Assembly (NCBI GenBank): GCA_001418405.1
Contig: LIQL01000107.1
Location: forward strand, 1-39,704
Direction of reading: 5' to 3'
Source of the DNA: Streptomyces diastatochromogenes
GTDB lineage: Bacteria; Actinomycetota; Actinomycetes; Streptomycetales; Streptomycetaceae
Length of the DNA stretch: 39,704 nucleotides
Positions 24,207 through 32,426 of this stretch are shown here, piece by piece. Below the pieces are notes generated by a model, which saw nothing but the letters and a program-made list of their open reading frames with translations, ran no database searches and was not told the origin of the DNA. Each line of letters starts with the position of its first letter. The stretch's first letter is position 1. Both the position numbers and the translations under genes were made by a program.

Positions 24207-25997
24207 ATGACCACCGAACACGCCGGCCTCGGACACCACCCCGAGACCTTCCGCGAGGACTGGCTGGAAGGACTCGCCGACGCCTACGCGCGCACGGTGC
24301 GCCGAGTCCCGGACGCCTACGGCGTGGTCGGCCGGCACGCGCCCCGCCCCGGCAAGGTCGCACTCGTCATCGGCGGCGGCTCCGGCCACTACCCCGCCTT
24401 CGCCGGCCTCGTCGGCCCCGGTCTGGCCGACGCCGCCGCGATCGGCGACGTCTTCGCCAGCCCCAGCGCCGAGCAGGTCTACCGCACCGCCCGGGCCGCG
24501 GACGGCGGCGCCGGCGTCCTGCTCAGTTGCGGCAACTACGCCGGCGACGTCATGCACTTCGGCCTGGCCGCCCGCCGGCTCGCCGCCGAGGGCACCGCGA
24601 CCCGCACCGTACTGGTCACCGACGACGTGGCCAGCGGGCCCCCGCCGGTCGAGGGCCAGCCGATCGACCCGTCCCGCGACCGACGCGGCGTGGCCGGCGA
24701 CTTCTTCGTCTTCAAGGTCGCCGGCGCGGCCGCCGAACGCGGCGACGACCTGGACGCGGTCACCCGCATCGCCGCCCGCGCCAACGCCCTGACCCGCACC
24801 TTCGGCGCCGCCTTCGCCGGCTGCACGCTCCCGGGCGCGGCCGAGCCGCTGTTCACCGTCAACGCCGGCACCACCGAACTCGGCATGGGCATCCACGGCG
24901 AACCGGGCCTGCGCACCACCCGCCACCTGACCGCCGCCGAACTCGCCGACGAACTCGTCGGCAACCTGCTCCCGGAACTGCCCGAGCCCCCCGCCGGCGG
25001 CCGCGGCCGGGTCGCGGTCCTCCTCAACGGCCTCGGCCGCACCAAGTACGAGGAACTCTTCGTGGTCTACCGGCAGGTCAACCGCCGGCTGCGGGCGGCC
25101 GGGCTGCACCCGTTCCGCCCCGAGGTCGGCGAGTTCGTCACCTCCTTCGACATGGCGGGCGTCTCGCTGTCGCTGATGCTCCTCGACGACGAACTCGCCG
25201 AGCTCTACGACGCCCCGTGCGACACCCCGGCCTTCCGCCGCCTGCCGCAGACGCCCGGGGAGGGCGACGACGAGCGGGGGGCGGGAGCGGGCGAGCCGCA
25301 GCCGGCTGCCGCCACGACCGGACACCCCGGCTCCCTTCGGGACGGCGTCGCCCCCGGCGGCGGGCTGCCCGTGACGCTGGCGCTGCACGCCGCGCTGGAA
25401 CTGGTCGCCGCCAACGAGGACGAGTTGGGGCGGCTGGACGCGGTCGCCGGGGACGGGGACCACGGCATCGGCATCGTCCGCGGGCTGCGCGCCGCCGCCG
25501 CGGCGGCCCGCAACGCCGAGCCGGGACCGGCCGGTGACCCGCGGTCTGCCGGCGCCGCCCTGCTCGCCGCGGGACTGGCCCTGGCCGACGCCTCCGGCGG
25601 CGCGTCCGGGGCGCTGTACGGCGTGCTGCTCGCCGAGACCGGCGCCGCCCTCACCCGGGCCTCCGGGGACGCCGCCGGCGCGGAGCTGCTCGCGGACGCG
25701 GTGGACGCCGCCCAACGGGCCGTCGGCGAACTCGGCGGCGCCCAGGTGGGGGAGAAGACCATGCTGGACGCCCTCGACCCGTTCCGGCGGGAACTGCGCG
25801 CCCGTGCCGCGGAGGGACTGGCCAAGGCGTGGCAGGCCGCCGCGGAGGCGGCCACCCGGGGCGCCGCGGACTCCGCCCACCTCACCCCCGCCCGCGGTCG
25901 CGCGGCCCGCATGGGAACCCTCGGCCACGGCCACCCGGACGCCGGCGCGGTCTCCCTCGCCCTGTTCCTCACGGCCGTCGGCACCACCCTGCGCTGA
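24207..25997 (+). CDS. Dihydroxyacetone-kinase family protein, fused DhaK-DhaL (ketose kinase)
   Basis: The start is ATG 24207, 8 bp after AAAGGAG; a GTG at 24198 is in frame but lies on the ribosome-binding site. The 596-residue protein fuses a DhaK domain (residues 1 to about 345: IGGGSGHYPAFAGLVG, CGNYAGDVMHF, DDVAS) to a DhaL domain (about 385-596: AGDGDHG at 414-420, DASGGASGALYG, GEKTMLDAL). His230 in GMGIHGEPG is the histidine that binds the ketone covalently in this family, and the DhaL aspartates bind Mg-ATP. A Gly/Ala/Pro linker of about 40 residues separates the domains. ATP-dependent phosphorylation of dihydroxyacetone or of an erythrulose is expected. The neighbouring polyol permease favours a ketotetrose, as in mycobacterial erythritol or threitol pathways (inference). 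Confidence 0.9.
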   Translation: MTTEHAGLGHHPETFREDWLEGLADAYARTVRRVPDAYGVVGRHAPRPGKVALVIGGGSGHYPAFAGLVGPGLADAAAIGDVFASPSAEQVYRTARAADGGAGVLLSCGNYAGDVMHFGLAARRLAAEGTATRTVLVTDDVASGPPPVEGQPIDPSRDRRGVAGDFFVFKVAGAAAERGDDLDAVTRIAARANALTRTFGAAFAGCTLPGAAEPLFTVNAGTTELGMGIHGEPGLRTTRHLTAAELADELVGNLLPELPEPPAGGRGRVAVLLNGLGRTKYEELFVVYRQVNRRLRAAGLHPFRPEVGEFVTSFDMAGVSLSLMLLDDELAELYDAPCDTPAFRRLPQTPGEGDDERGAGAGEPQPAAATTGHPGSLRDGVAPGGGLPVTLALHAALELVAANEDELGRLDAVAGDGDHGIGIVRGLRAAAAAARNAEPGPAGDPRSAGAALLAAGLALADASGGASGALYGVLLAETGAALTRASGDAAGAELLADAVDAAQRAVGELGGAQVGEKTMLDALDPFRRELRARAAEGLAKAWQAAAEAATRGAADSAHLTPARGRAARMGTLGHGHPDAGAVSLALFLTAVGTTLR

Positions 25998-26020
25998 CCC
26001 ACCGGCCCCCGGACATGCCG

Positions 26021-26055
26021 AAGGCCCCCGCACCTGGCAGGTGTGCGGGGGCCTT
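26021..26055. terminator. Bidirectional hairpin between the kinase and the conservon
   Basis: AAGGCCCCCGCAC pairs with GTGCGGGGGCCTT, with a 9-base central segment (CTGGCAGGT) that partly pairs further. It lies 24 bp after the kinase stop and 36 bp after the downstream end of the convergent cvnD, so it can end both transcripts. Runs of A and T flank the stem. Confidence 0.82.
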
Positions 26056-26090
26056 TCGCAGGGTCGGGCGGGAGCGCCGAACGCCCGGCG

Positions 26091-26669
26091 CTAGCGCAGC
26101 CGGGCCATCAGCGCGTGCTCGACGAGCGTGATGAGCGCGCTCTTGGCCTCGTTGCGGTGCCGGGCGTCGGTGATGATGATCGGCGCGTCGGGGCCGATCT
26201 GCAGCGCCTCCCGGACCTCGTCCGGGGTGTAGGGCTGGTGGCCGTCGAAGCCGTTGAGGGCGATGACGAACGGCAGGCCGCTGTTCTCGAAGTAGTCGAC
26301 GGCGGGGAAGCAGTCGGCGAGGCGGCGGGTGTCGACCAGGACGACGGCGCCGATGGCGCCGCGGACCAGGTCGTCCCACATGAACCAGAAGCGGTCCTGG
26401 CCCGGCGTACCGAAGAGGTACAGGATCAGGTCCTGGTCCAGGGTGATCCGGCCGAAGTCCATCGCCACGGTCGTGGTCGTCTTGTCCGGTGCGTGCGTGA
26501 GGTCGTCGATGCCCGCCGACGCGGAGGTCATCACGGCTTCGGTGCGCAGCGGGTTGATCTCTGAGACGGCCCCGACGAACGTGGTCTTGCCCACGCCGAA
26601 GCCGCCCGCCACCACGATCTTCGCCGAGGTGGTGGAGCGGGCTGCACCGCTAGAGCTTGCGAAGTCCAC
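26091..26669 (-). CDS. cvnD: CvnD-type small GTPase (second conservon)
   Basis: The 192-residue GTPase starts at GTG 26669, overlapping the end of cvnC by 20 bp. It has the P-loop GGFGVGKTT (22-30), the switch II element FGTPGQDRF (86-94), in which the usual DxxGQ Asp is Gly, and a guanine-base motif NGFD (139-142) instead of NKxD. These departures are characteristic of the conservon GTPases (Ras/MglA-like). CvnD is membrane-recruited in a complex with CvnA, B and C. It is 85-90% identical by eye to the CvnD of the first conservon (31330-31923), and 200 bp (26235-26434) are identical at the DNA level. Confidence 0.95.
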   Translation of the reverse strand: MDFASSSGAARSTTSAKIVVAGGFGVGKTTFVGAVSEINPLRTEAVMTSASAGIDDLTHAPDKTTTTVAMDFGRITLDQDLILYLFGTPGQDRFWFMWDDLVRGAIGAVVLVDTRRLADCFPAVDYFENSGLPFVIALNGFDGHQPYTPDEVREALQIGPDAPIIITDARHRNEAKSALITLVEHALMARLR

Positions 26670-27282
26670 TGAGCACCCTTTCGAGCAGTGTCACATCTGG
26701 CTGTCCGCCGGCGGTCTCGTCCCCGCCGGGCTGATGGATGGCGACGAGTCCGGCCTCCGCCAGGTCGGCGACGAGGATCCGGGCGACGCCGAGGGGGATG
26801 GAGAGGAGGGCCGAGATCTCGGCCACTGATTTGATCTCGCGGCAGAGGTGGCAGATGCGCTGGTGCTCCGGCAGCTGGCCCTGCAGCTTCGCGGGATCGG
26901 CGGTCGTGCTGACCAGCGCCTCGATGGCGAGCTGGTAGCGCGGCCGGGTCCGGCCTCCGGTCATCGCGTACGGGCGCACGAGGGGGTTGTTCATCCCGCC
27001 GGTGGGGGCGGGCTCGGGCGCCGGCCGCGGCGGCTGCACCGGCTGGATGCGCGGCGGCTGCGGCTGGTCGTACGGCGAGGGCTCGGTCGGCCGGGGCCCG
27101 TAAGGCTGGGAACGGTACGGGCCCTGCTGCTGAGCGGGGTGCTGCGGCGGCTGCGGCGGTTGGGGCCGCTGCGGCCTGCGGCTGGGCGCAGACGGGAAGT
27201 TGAAGCGGTTGTGATGGGTCTCGCCCTGGGGCCCGGACTGCTGTCCGGATCCATACGGGTAGCCGCTCGGGGGCGTTGCCAC
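26650..27282 (-). CDS. cvnC: CvnC-type DUF742 protein (second conservon)
   Basis: I chose GTG 27282 because a GGAGGAGGAGAC sequence precedes it; the frame is open upstream for 14 more codons. The 210-residue protein has a long Pro/Gln-rich N-terminal region (residues 1 to about 95) and a C-terminal DUF742 domain starting at PLVRPYAMTGGRTRPRY. It includes LPEHQRICHLC, with a conserved cysteine pair HLCRE, and a winged helix-like segment SVAEISALLSIPLGVARILV ending LLERVLSGLRKL. The N-terminal disordered region is about 75 residues longer than in the first conservon. CvnC partners CvnB and CvnD. Confidence 0.93.
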   Translation of the reverse strand: MATPPSGYPYGSGQQSGPQGETHHNRFNFPSAPSRRPQRPQPPQPPQHPAQQQGPYRSQPYGPRPTEPSPYDQPQPPRIQPVQPPRPAPEPAPTGGMNNPLVRPYAMTGGRTRPRYQLAIEALVSTTADPAKLQGQLPEHQRICHLCREIKSVAEISALLSIPLGVARILVADLAEAGLVAIHQPGGDETAGGQPDVTLLERVLSGLRKL

Positions 27283-27366
27283 GTCTCCTCCTCCAACTTG
27301 CCTATCTGACGCCGGTCGCGCCACCGAACCCTATGGTGCGGTGGCGGGAAACGCACTGCCTGTCTG

Positions 27367-27780
27367 CTAGTTGAGAAGGCTCCCCTGCAGTTCTGCGCGC
27401 AGGTCGGGCGTCAGTACGCTGCCCGCGCGGTCGACCAGGAGGGCCATCTCGTAGCCGACGAGGCCGATGTCGCACTCGGGGTGCGCCAGTACGGCCAGCG
27501 AGGATCCGTCGGAGACGGACATGATGAAGAGGAAGCCGCGCTCCATCTCCACCACGGTCTGGTTGACCGTCCCGCCCTCGAAGATGCGGGACGCGCCGGA
27601 GGTCAGCGACGTCAGGCCGGAGGCCACCGCCGCCAGCTGATCGGCTCTGTCACGGGGGAAGCCCTCGGACATCGCGAGGAGGAGACCGTCCGCGGAGACC
27701 ACAACCGTGTGGGACACCCCGGGGGTGTTCTCCACGAAGTTGGTGATCAACCAGTTCAGATTCTGCGCCGCCTGGCTCAT
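27367..27780 (-). CDS. cvnB: CvnB-type roadblock/LC7 protein (second conservon)
   Basis: The 137-residue product starts at ATG 27780 (MSQAAQNLNWLITNF), 10 bp after the cvnA stop. It is a single roadblock/LC7 domain: VVVSADGLLLAMSEGF, ADQLAAVASGLTSLTSGA, GFLFIMSVSDGSSLAVL and CDIGLVGYEMALLV. Roadblock proteins bind and regulate small GTPases; here the expected partner is CvnD. The amino-acid sequence is identical to the CvnB of the first conservon at 32427-32840, and 230 bp (27416-27645) are also identical in DNA. An 84-bp gap separates it from cvnC, a wider gap than elsewhere in the operon. Confidence 0.96.
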   Translation of the reverse strand: MSQAAQNLNWLITNFVENTPGVSHTVVVSADGLLLAMSEGFPRDRADQLAAVASGLTSLTSGASRIFEGGTVNQTVVEMERGFLFIMSVSDGSSLAVLAHPECDIGLVGYEMALLVDRAGSVLTPDLRAELQGSLLN

Positions 27781-27790
27781 CGGGCTCACA

Positions 27791-30700
27791 CTAACGCTCC
27801 TGATCGTAGGTGCTGCCGGGGCCGAAGCCCTGTTGGTCATTCTGGGGGACCCCCGAGGAGGGGTCCGTGCCGGTACCGGCGCTGCGCCCCTGCTGGACAC
27901 CGCGGCGCAGATTGCTCAGCCTGCCGCGGACATCCTCCGGAGCGCGGGAGACCTGGGGGCCGCCCTGCGTACTCTGCTCCGCGGTGCCTTCGACCAAGTT
28001 GGCCTTGGGCACCCGCCGGGGGAGGCCGGAAGCGGTGACCCCGCCCGCCGTCGGCTGGCGCAGTCGCCCCGCCCGCTGCCAGCGCTCGTCGTTCTCGCTG
28101 CGCCAGGTGGAGCCCTCGTCCTGGCCGGCCTCCGGTGCGGATTCCTGCTGACCGTGAGGCGAGTCGGCTCCGCGGCGCGGAAGACCGGCGTCGGTCAACG
28201 AGTGGATCACGCTCGCGGTGGGGCCGGGACGGTCGAATGTTACGCGCTCAGACGCATCAGCGGGAGCGGCAGTTGCATTCCGGTCAGATTCCGCTTCGGT
28301 TCCGAAGTGGCCGTCGAACGCCGGGGGTTCGCCCCAGCCGCCGAGCTGGCCGGTGTCTTCCGGGGCGTAGGGGTACTGACCGGTGTCTTCGGGGGCGTAG
28401 GCGTACTGGCCGGTGGTCTCCGCGGTGCTCGGATCGCCGAACGCCTCGGCGCCGTAGGAGCGGTCGTCGTAGAGCGGCTGACCGGGCTCCGCATACGCGG
28501 CGGGAGGCTGCTGCTGGTACGGCGCGAAGGGGTCCTGCGGGGCGTCGACGGGGAGTTCGTCGCGGAACAGCGGACGGTGGTCCACCGGCTCCGAGGCGGG
28601 CTGCCCGGTCGTCTGGGCCTCCAGCGCCGCCCGGCGCTCCTCGCGCAGCAGCGAGCGGCCCATCGGGTCCCTCTCGGACGGGGTCCCGGGGTGCCCGTGG
28701 AGCCCGTCGTCGAAGCCCAGTTCGGCGGCGGTGCGGTGGTCGCCCTCGTAGGCGTTCTCCTGGTGCTCGGGGACGATCCGGGAGACGGTGAAGGTGTCGT
28801 CGACCTGCTCGTCGCCGCCACCGCCGTGCGTGATCGCCTCCGGCAGCATGACCAGCGACGTGGTGCCGGCCTGCTCGCCCGAGGGGCGCAGCTGGACCCG
28901 GATCCCGTGCCGGTCGGCCAGCCGGCCGACCACGAACAGGCCCATGCGCTGGGAGATCGCGGCGTCCACGCTCGGCGGGTTGGCCAGCTTGTGGTTGATG
29001 TCCGCGAAGTCCTCGGGGGTCAGCCCGATGCCCTTGTCGTGGATCTCGATCATGATCCGGCCGTCCGGCAGCCGGGTCGCGGCCACCTTCACCTTGGTCT
29101 GCGGCGAGGAGAAGGTGGTGGCGTTCTCCAACAGCTCCGACAGCAGGTGGATGAGGTCGGTCACGGCGGTGCCGTGGATCTCGCTCTCCGGGACGCCGCT
29201 GAGCTCTATTCGCTCGTACGACTCGACCTCGGAGGTGGCCGCCCGCAACACGTCGATCAGCGGCACCGGCTGGTTCCAGCGGCGGCCGGGCTCCTCGCCC
29301 GCGAGGATCAGGAGGTTCTCGCCGTTGCGCCGCATGCGCGTGGCGAGGTGGTCGAGCCGGAAGAGGTTCTCCAGCTGGTCCGGGTCGGCCTCGTTGTTCT
29401 CCAGGTGGGTGATGAGCTCCAACTGGCGCTCGATCAGGCCCTGGTTGCGGCTGGAGAGGTTGGTGAAGATCGCGTTGACGTTGCCCCGCAGCAGCGCCTG
29501 CTCGGCGGCGAGCCGGACCGCCTCGCGGTGCACCTGGTCGAAGGCGCGGGCGACCTCGCCGATCTCGTCCGTGGTGGCGATCGGGATCGGCACCACCCGG
29601 GTGTCGACGCGGCCCGGGTCGGTGCGGGAGAGCTGGTCGACCAGCATCGGCAGCCGCTGTTCGGCGACGCCGAACGCCGCGTTGCGCAGCTCCCGCATGT
29701 TGCGGCTCATCCGGCGGGCCATCAGCCCGGCCACCACGAACGCGACGGCGAGCGCGGCCAGCACGATGCCGGAGTCGATGAAGGTGGACTGCTTGGCGTC
29801 CGAGGAGATCTGCGCGGCCTCGTTGACCGCCTTGTCCGCGAGGTCGTTCTCGATGGACCGGTACATGTCGAACTTGCCGGTGGCGGCCTGGAAGTACGCG
29901 TCCGGCGTGACGCCCTTGAGGGCCAGTTCGTCCGGTGCCGCGCCGGAGGCGATCAGGGTGGACATCTGGTCCATCGACGGCGGGGCGTGGAAGGTCTGGC
30001 CGGCCGCCTCCGCCTGCGACTTCGCGCGGGCCACCTGCTGCTGTGCGGACTGCTGGAGCTTGGCGGCGTCCGACTTCAGCCGTGCCACGTCCTCGGGGGT
30101 GCCGCCGGAGGTGTACTCGCCGATGGCGATGCCCTCCAGGTAGCGGTACGACGCGAACGCGGTCAACTGGAGCTTGTGCTCCTTGCCGCCCTGCGGGGAC
30201 GCCGGGTCGACCAGGAGGTGGGTGCCGATCGCGCGCTCCAGCGACTCGGCGGCCTTCGCCAATGCGACGGCGTAGACGGTGCGCCCGTAGGAGGTGATGT
30301 TGCCGGTGCCCAGGCCGAGTTCGTTGGCGAACTCCATCAGCGGGTGCTGGATCTCGACGTAGCCCTCTTCGGTCTGCACGCCGGGGAGCTTCGCGGTGAA
30401 GGCGACCTGCCGCAGCTGCGCCAGCTTGGGCTCGGTCTTCTCGAACAGCGCGAGCCGGCGCTTCAGGCCCGGCTTGTCCGGCATGTTCTTGGCGGCGGCC
30501 TGGAAGGCCCGACCGGCGGCGTCGGTGGCGTCCCGCGCCTCCTGGACCGCCGGGTCGTCCTTGTGGCCCTTCAGCAGCGGGGCGGCGGTGCGGTCCCGCT
30601 CGTCGATCAGGGCGTTGCTGTAGGAAAGCGCGGCGCGAACGAGCTTGGCGGTGTTCTCCGCGTCCTGGGCGTCCTGCCAGGTGGCGAACGAGTTGTTGAC

Positions 30701-30928
30701 CCGCAGGCCGCCGAAGAGCAGGCCGACGAGGACGGGGATCAGCAGGATGGCGTTGAGCCGGGTGGCCACCCGCCAGTTGCGGGGCGCGTACTTGCCGCCG
30801 CTGACCGGGGGCTTCGCGGCCGGGTTCTCGGGCGCGTCGGAAGCCGGAGCGCCACCCTCGCGGGGTGGCGGCGTGAAGTTGCCCCGCCGCGGTTCCTGCG
30901 GCTCGGGGCTCGTCGTGCTTCGCCTCAC
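27791..30928 (-). CDS. cvnA: CvnA-type sensor-kinase-like protein (second conservon)
   Basis: The 1045-residue membrane protein starts at GTG 30928 after GAGAGGTT. It has a Pro-rich N-terminus, membrane helix 1 (about 59-77), an extracytoplasmic NIT-type sensor region of about 300 residues with repeated helices, membrane helix 2 (about 386-405) and a HAMP region. A histidine-kinase-like core has FRLDHLATRMRRNGENLL (about 521), N box ELLENATTF (about 596), G1 DKGIGL (about 632) and G2 GLFVVGRLADRHGI (about 665). A low-complexity tail of about 350 residues follows, with TGQY repeats and a conserved GLPRRVP, VSRAP, NLRRG block. Conservon kinases have no response regulator partner and act through the roadblock GTPase module. 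Confidence 0.94.
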   Translation of the reverse strand: MRRSTTSPEPQEPRRGNFTPPPREGGAPASDAPENPAAKPPVSGGKYAPRNWRVATRLNAILLIPVLVGLLFGGLRVNNSFATWQDAQDAENTAKLVRAALSYSNALIDERDRTAAPLLKGHKDDPAVQEARDATDAAGRAFQAAAKNMPDKPGLKRRLALFEKTEPKLAQLRQVAFTAKLPGVQTEEGYVEIQHPLMEFANELGLGTGNITSYGRTVYAVALAKAAESLERAIGTHLLVDPASPQGGKEHKLQLTAFASYRYLEGIAIGEYTSGGTPEDVARLKSDAAKLQQSAQQQVARAKSQAEAAGQTFHAPPSMDQMSTLIASGAAPDELALKGVTPDAYFQAATGKFDMYRSIENDLADKAVNEAAQISSDAKQSTFIDSGIVLAALAVAFVVAGLMARRMSRNMRELRNAAFGVAEQRLPMLVDQLSRTDPGRVDTRVVPIPIATTDEIGEVARAFDQVHREAVRLAAEQALLRGNVNAIFTNLSSRNQGLIERQLELITHLENNEADPDQLENLFRLDHLATRMRRNGENLLILAGEEPGRRWNQPVPLIDVLRAATSEVESYERIELSGVPESEIHGTAVTDLIHLLSELLENATTFSSPQTKVKVAATRLPDGRIMIEIHDKGIGLTPEDFADINHKLANPPSVDAAISQRMGLFVVGRLADRHGIRVQLRPSGEQAGTTSLVMLPEAITHGGGGDEQVDDTFTVSRIVPEHQENAYEGDHRTAAELGFDDGLHGHPGTPSERDPMGRSLLREERRAALEAQTTGQPASEPVDHRPLFRDELPVDAPQDPFAPYQQQPPAAYAEPGQPLYDDRSYGAEAFGDPSTAETTGQYAYAPEDTGQYPYAPEDTGQLGGWGEPPAFDGHFGTEAESDRNATAAPADASERVTFDRPGPTASVIHSLTDAGLPRRGADSPHGQQESAPEAGQDEGSTWRSENDERWQRAGRLRQPTAGGVTASGLPRRVPKANLVEGTAEQSTQGGPQVSRAPEDVRGRLSNLRRGVQQGRSAGTGTDPSSGVPQNDQQGFGPGSTYDQER

Positions 30929-31329
30929 TCGACCAACAACCTCTCGGCGACGGCACGGTCGTGCAGTGCCGTTTCTTCTGGGCGTTACTACTCCGGAGTT
31001 CAGCGAATTTCAGCACGTCAGGGCTGTGCGTTCCAAACACCGGGCAGAGGCGGAGGGGCCCTCCAAGAGCGCCAGATAAAAGGGGCGTTAAGGGCGAGGC
31101 GCGCCAAATGGCGGGAGAAATGTGAGCGCAGCGAAGCCGCACATGCGCGTGCGGTGTCGAAGTCGACCCGATTCACTGTCGAAACGTTATGAAGGCCCGA
31201 ACAGGCGTGTCGAAGGACACAGATCACGTTCCCCGACAGCGGGAACCGGCCGTGGGCAGGCGTCAGGAACCCCCGTCGACGCCTGCCGCACGGCCCGCAC
31301 CGGACGGCGTGCGGGCCGTCCGGCGGGCG
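30929..31329. other. Intergenic region between the two conservons
   Basis: No gene is visible in these 401 bp. The right part carries the terminator hairpins of the first conservon. A CCGCAC-ATGCGC-GTGCGG hairpin sits at 31137-31154, and three TGTCGAA direct repeats start at 31155, 31177 and 31208. The left part (30950-31150) should hold the promoter of the second conservon, read leftward, but I do not see a good -35/-10 pair. Confidence 0.5.
31255..31319 (-). terminator. Two hairpins terminating the first conservon
   Basis: ACGGCCCGCAC (31290-31300) and GTGCGGGCCGT (31309-31319) form a perfect 11-bp stem with an 8-base loop, 10 bp past the cvnD stop on the minus strand. A second stem follows it: GGCAGGCGTC (31255-31264) with GACGCCTGCC (31278-31287). 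The position shows that the first conservon's transcript ends before the second conservon begins, so the two are separate operons. Confidence 0.8.
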
Positions 31330-31923
31330 TTACCGCAACCGGGCCATCAGCGCGTGCTCGACGAGCGTGATGAGCGCGCTCTTCGCCTCGCCGCGGTGCC
31401 GCGCGTCGGTGGTGATGATCGGCGTCGCCGGGCCGATCTGGAGGGCCTCGCGGACCTCGTCCGGGGTGTGGACCTGGTGGCCGTCGAAGCCGTTGAGGGC
31501 GATGACGAACGGCAGGCCGCTGTTCTCGAAGTAGTCGACGGCGGGGAAGCAGTCGGCGAGGCGGCGGGTGTCGACCAGGACGACGGCGCCGATGGCGCCG
31601 CGGACCAGGTCGTCCCACATGAACCAGAAGCGGTCCTGGCCCGGCGTACCGAAGAGGTACAGGATCAGGTCCTCGTCGAGGGTGATCCGGCCGAAGTCCA
31701 TCGCCACGGTCGTGGTCGTCTTGTCCTGGACGTGGCTCAGGTCGTCGATCCCCGCCGACGCGGAGGTCATCACGGCCTCGGTGCGCAGCGGGTTGATCTC
31801 CGAGACGGCGCCGACGAACGTGGTCTTGCCCACGCCGAAGCCGCCCGCCACCACGATCTTCGCCGACGTGGTGGAACGGGCCTGGCCCTGGTCGGGCCCG
31901 GCGTCAGAGCTTGCGAAGTCCAC
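31330..31923 (-). CDS. cvnD: CvnD-type small GTPase (first conservon)
   Basis: The 197-residue GTPase starts at GTG 31923, overlapping cvnC by 20 bp exactly as in the second conservon. P-loop GGFGVGKTT (27-35), switch II FGTPGQDRF (91-99) and NGFD (144-147) repeat the features of the other CvnD. The N-terminal 16 residues differ (DAGPDQGQAR), as do a few positions (DDLSHVQDKT, PATPIITTDARHRGE). The rest is near-identical. Because the switch and base motifs are shared, the two GTPases could exchange CvnB or CvnC partners. Confidence 0.95.
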   Translation of the reverse strand: MDFASSDAGPDQGQARSTTSAKIVVAGGFGVGKTTFVGAVSEINPLRTEAVMTSASAGIDDLSHVQDKTTTTVAMDFGRITLDEDLILYLFGTPGQDRFWFMWDDLVRGAIGAVVLVDTRRLADCFPAVDYFENSGLPFVIALNGFDGHQVHTPDEVREALQIGPATPIITTDARHRGEAKSALITLVEHALMARLR

Positions 31924-32314
31924 TGAGCACCCTCTCCAGCAGGGTCACGTCCGGCGTGCCGCCGGCCTCGCCGCTGCCGCCCGGCTGGTGGATGGCCACC
32001 ATCCCGGCTTCCGCCAGGTCCGCCACCAGGATCCGCGCCACGCCGAGCGGGATGTGCAGCAGCGCGGAGACCTCCGCGACCGACTTCACCTCGCGGCACA
32101 GGTGGCAGATCCGCTGGTGCTCGGGCAGCAGGCCGGGCAGTTGGGACGGGTCGGCCGTCGTGCTGACCAGCGCCTCGATGGCGAGCTGGTAGCGCGGCCG
32201 GGTCCGGCCTCCGGTCATGGCGTAGGGGCGCACCAGCGGTTGGTCACCTTCGCTCCCGTACGGCGCTGAGCTGTAGGCGCCGTACGGGCCGGAAGTGGCG
32301 GGTGGCGGGGTCAT
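31904..32314 (-). CDS. cvnC: CvnC-type DUF742 protein (first conservon)
   Basis: The 136-residue protein starts at ATG 32314, behind GGAGG at 7 bp. It has a short Tyr/Ser/Gly-rich N-terminus of about 25 residues, then the DUF742 domain from PLVRPYAMTGGRTRPRY to LLERVLSGLRKL. Compared with its paralogue it lacks the long Pro/Gln-rich N-terminal arm. The DUF742 domains are about 85% alike by eye, and about 60 bp around 32157-32219 are identical to the other copy. It is 112 bp from cvnB, a gap that holds no visible gene. Confidence 0.95.
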   Translation of the reverse strand: MTPPPATSGPYGAYSSAPYGSEGDQPLVRPYAMTGGRTRPRYQLAIEALVSTTADPSQLPGLLPEHQRICHLCREVKSVAEVSALLHIPLGVARILVADLAEAGMVAIHQPGGSGEAGGTPDVTLLERVLSGLRKL

Positions 32315-32426
32315 GGGTCCTCCGGACGGGACAACTGACTGTCGTCGGGTTGGGCCGGTGGGGGGTACGGCGTGGATGGATGAGGGGTCACCGGCTGCGG
32401 TGCGGCGCTGCGGACGCCGCGGGCAC

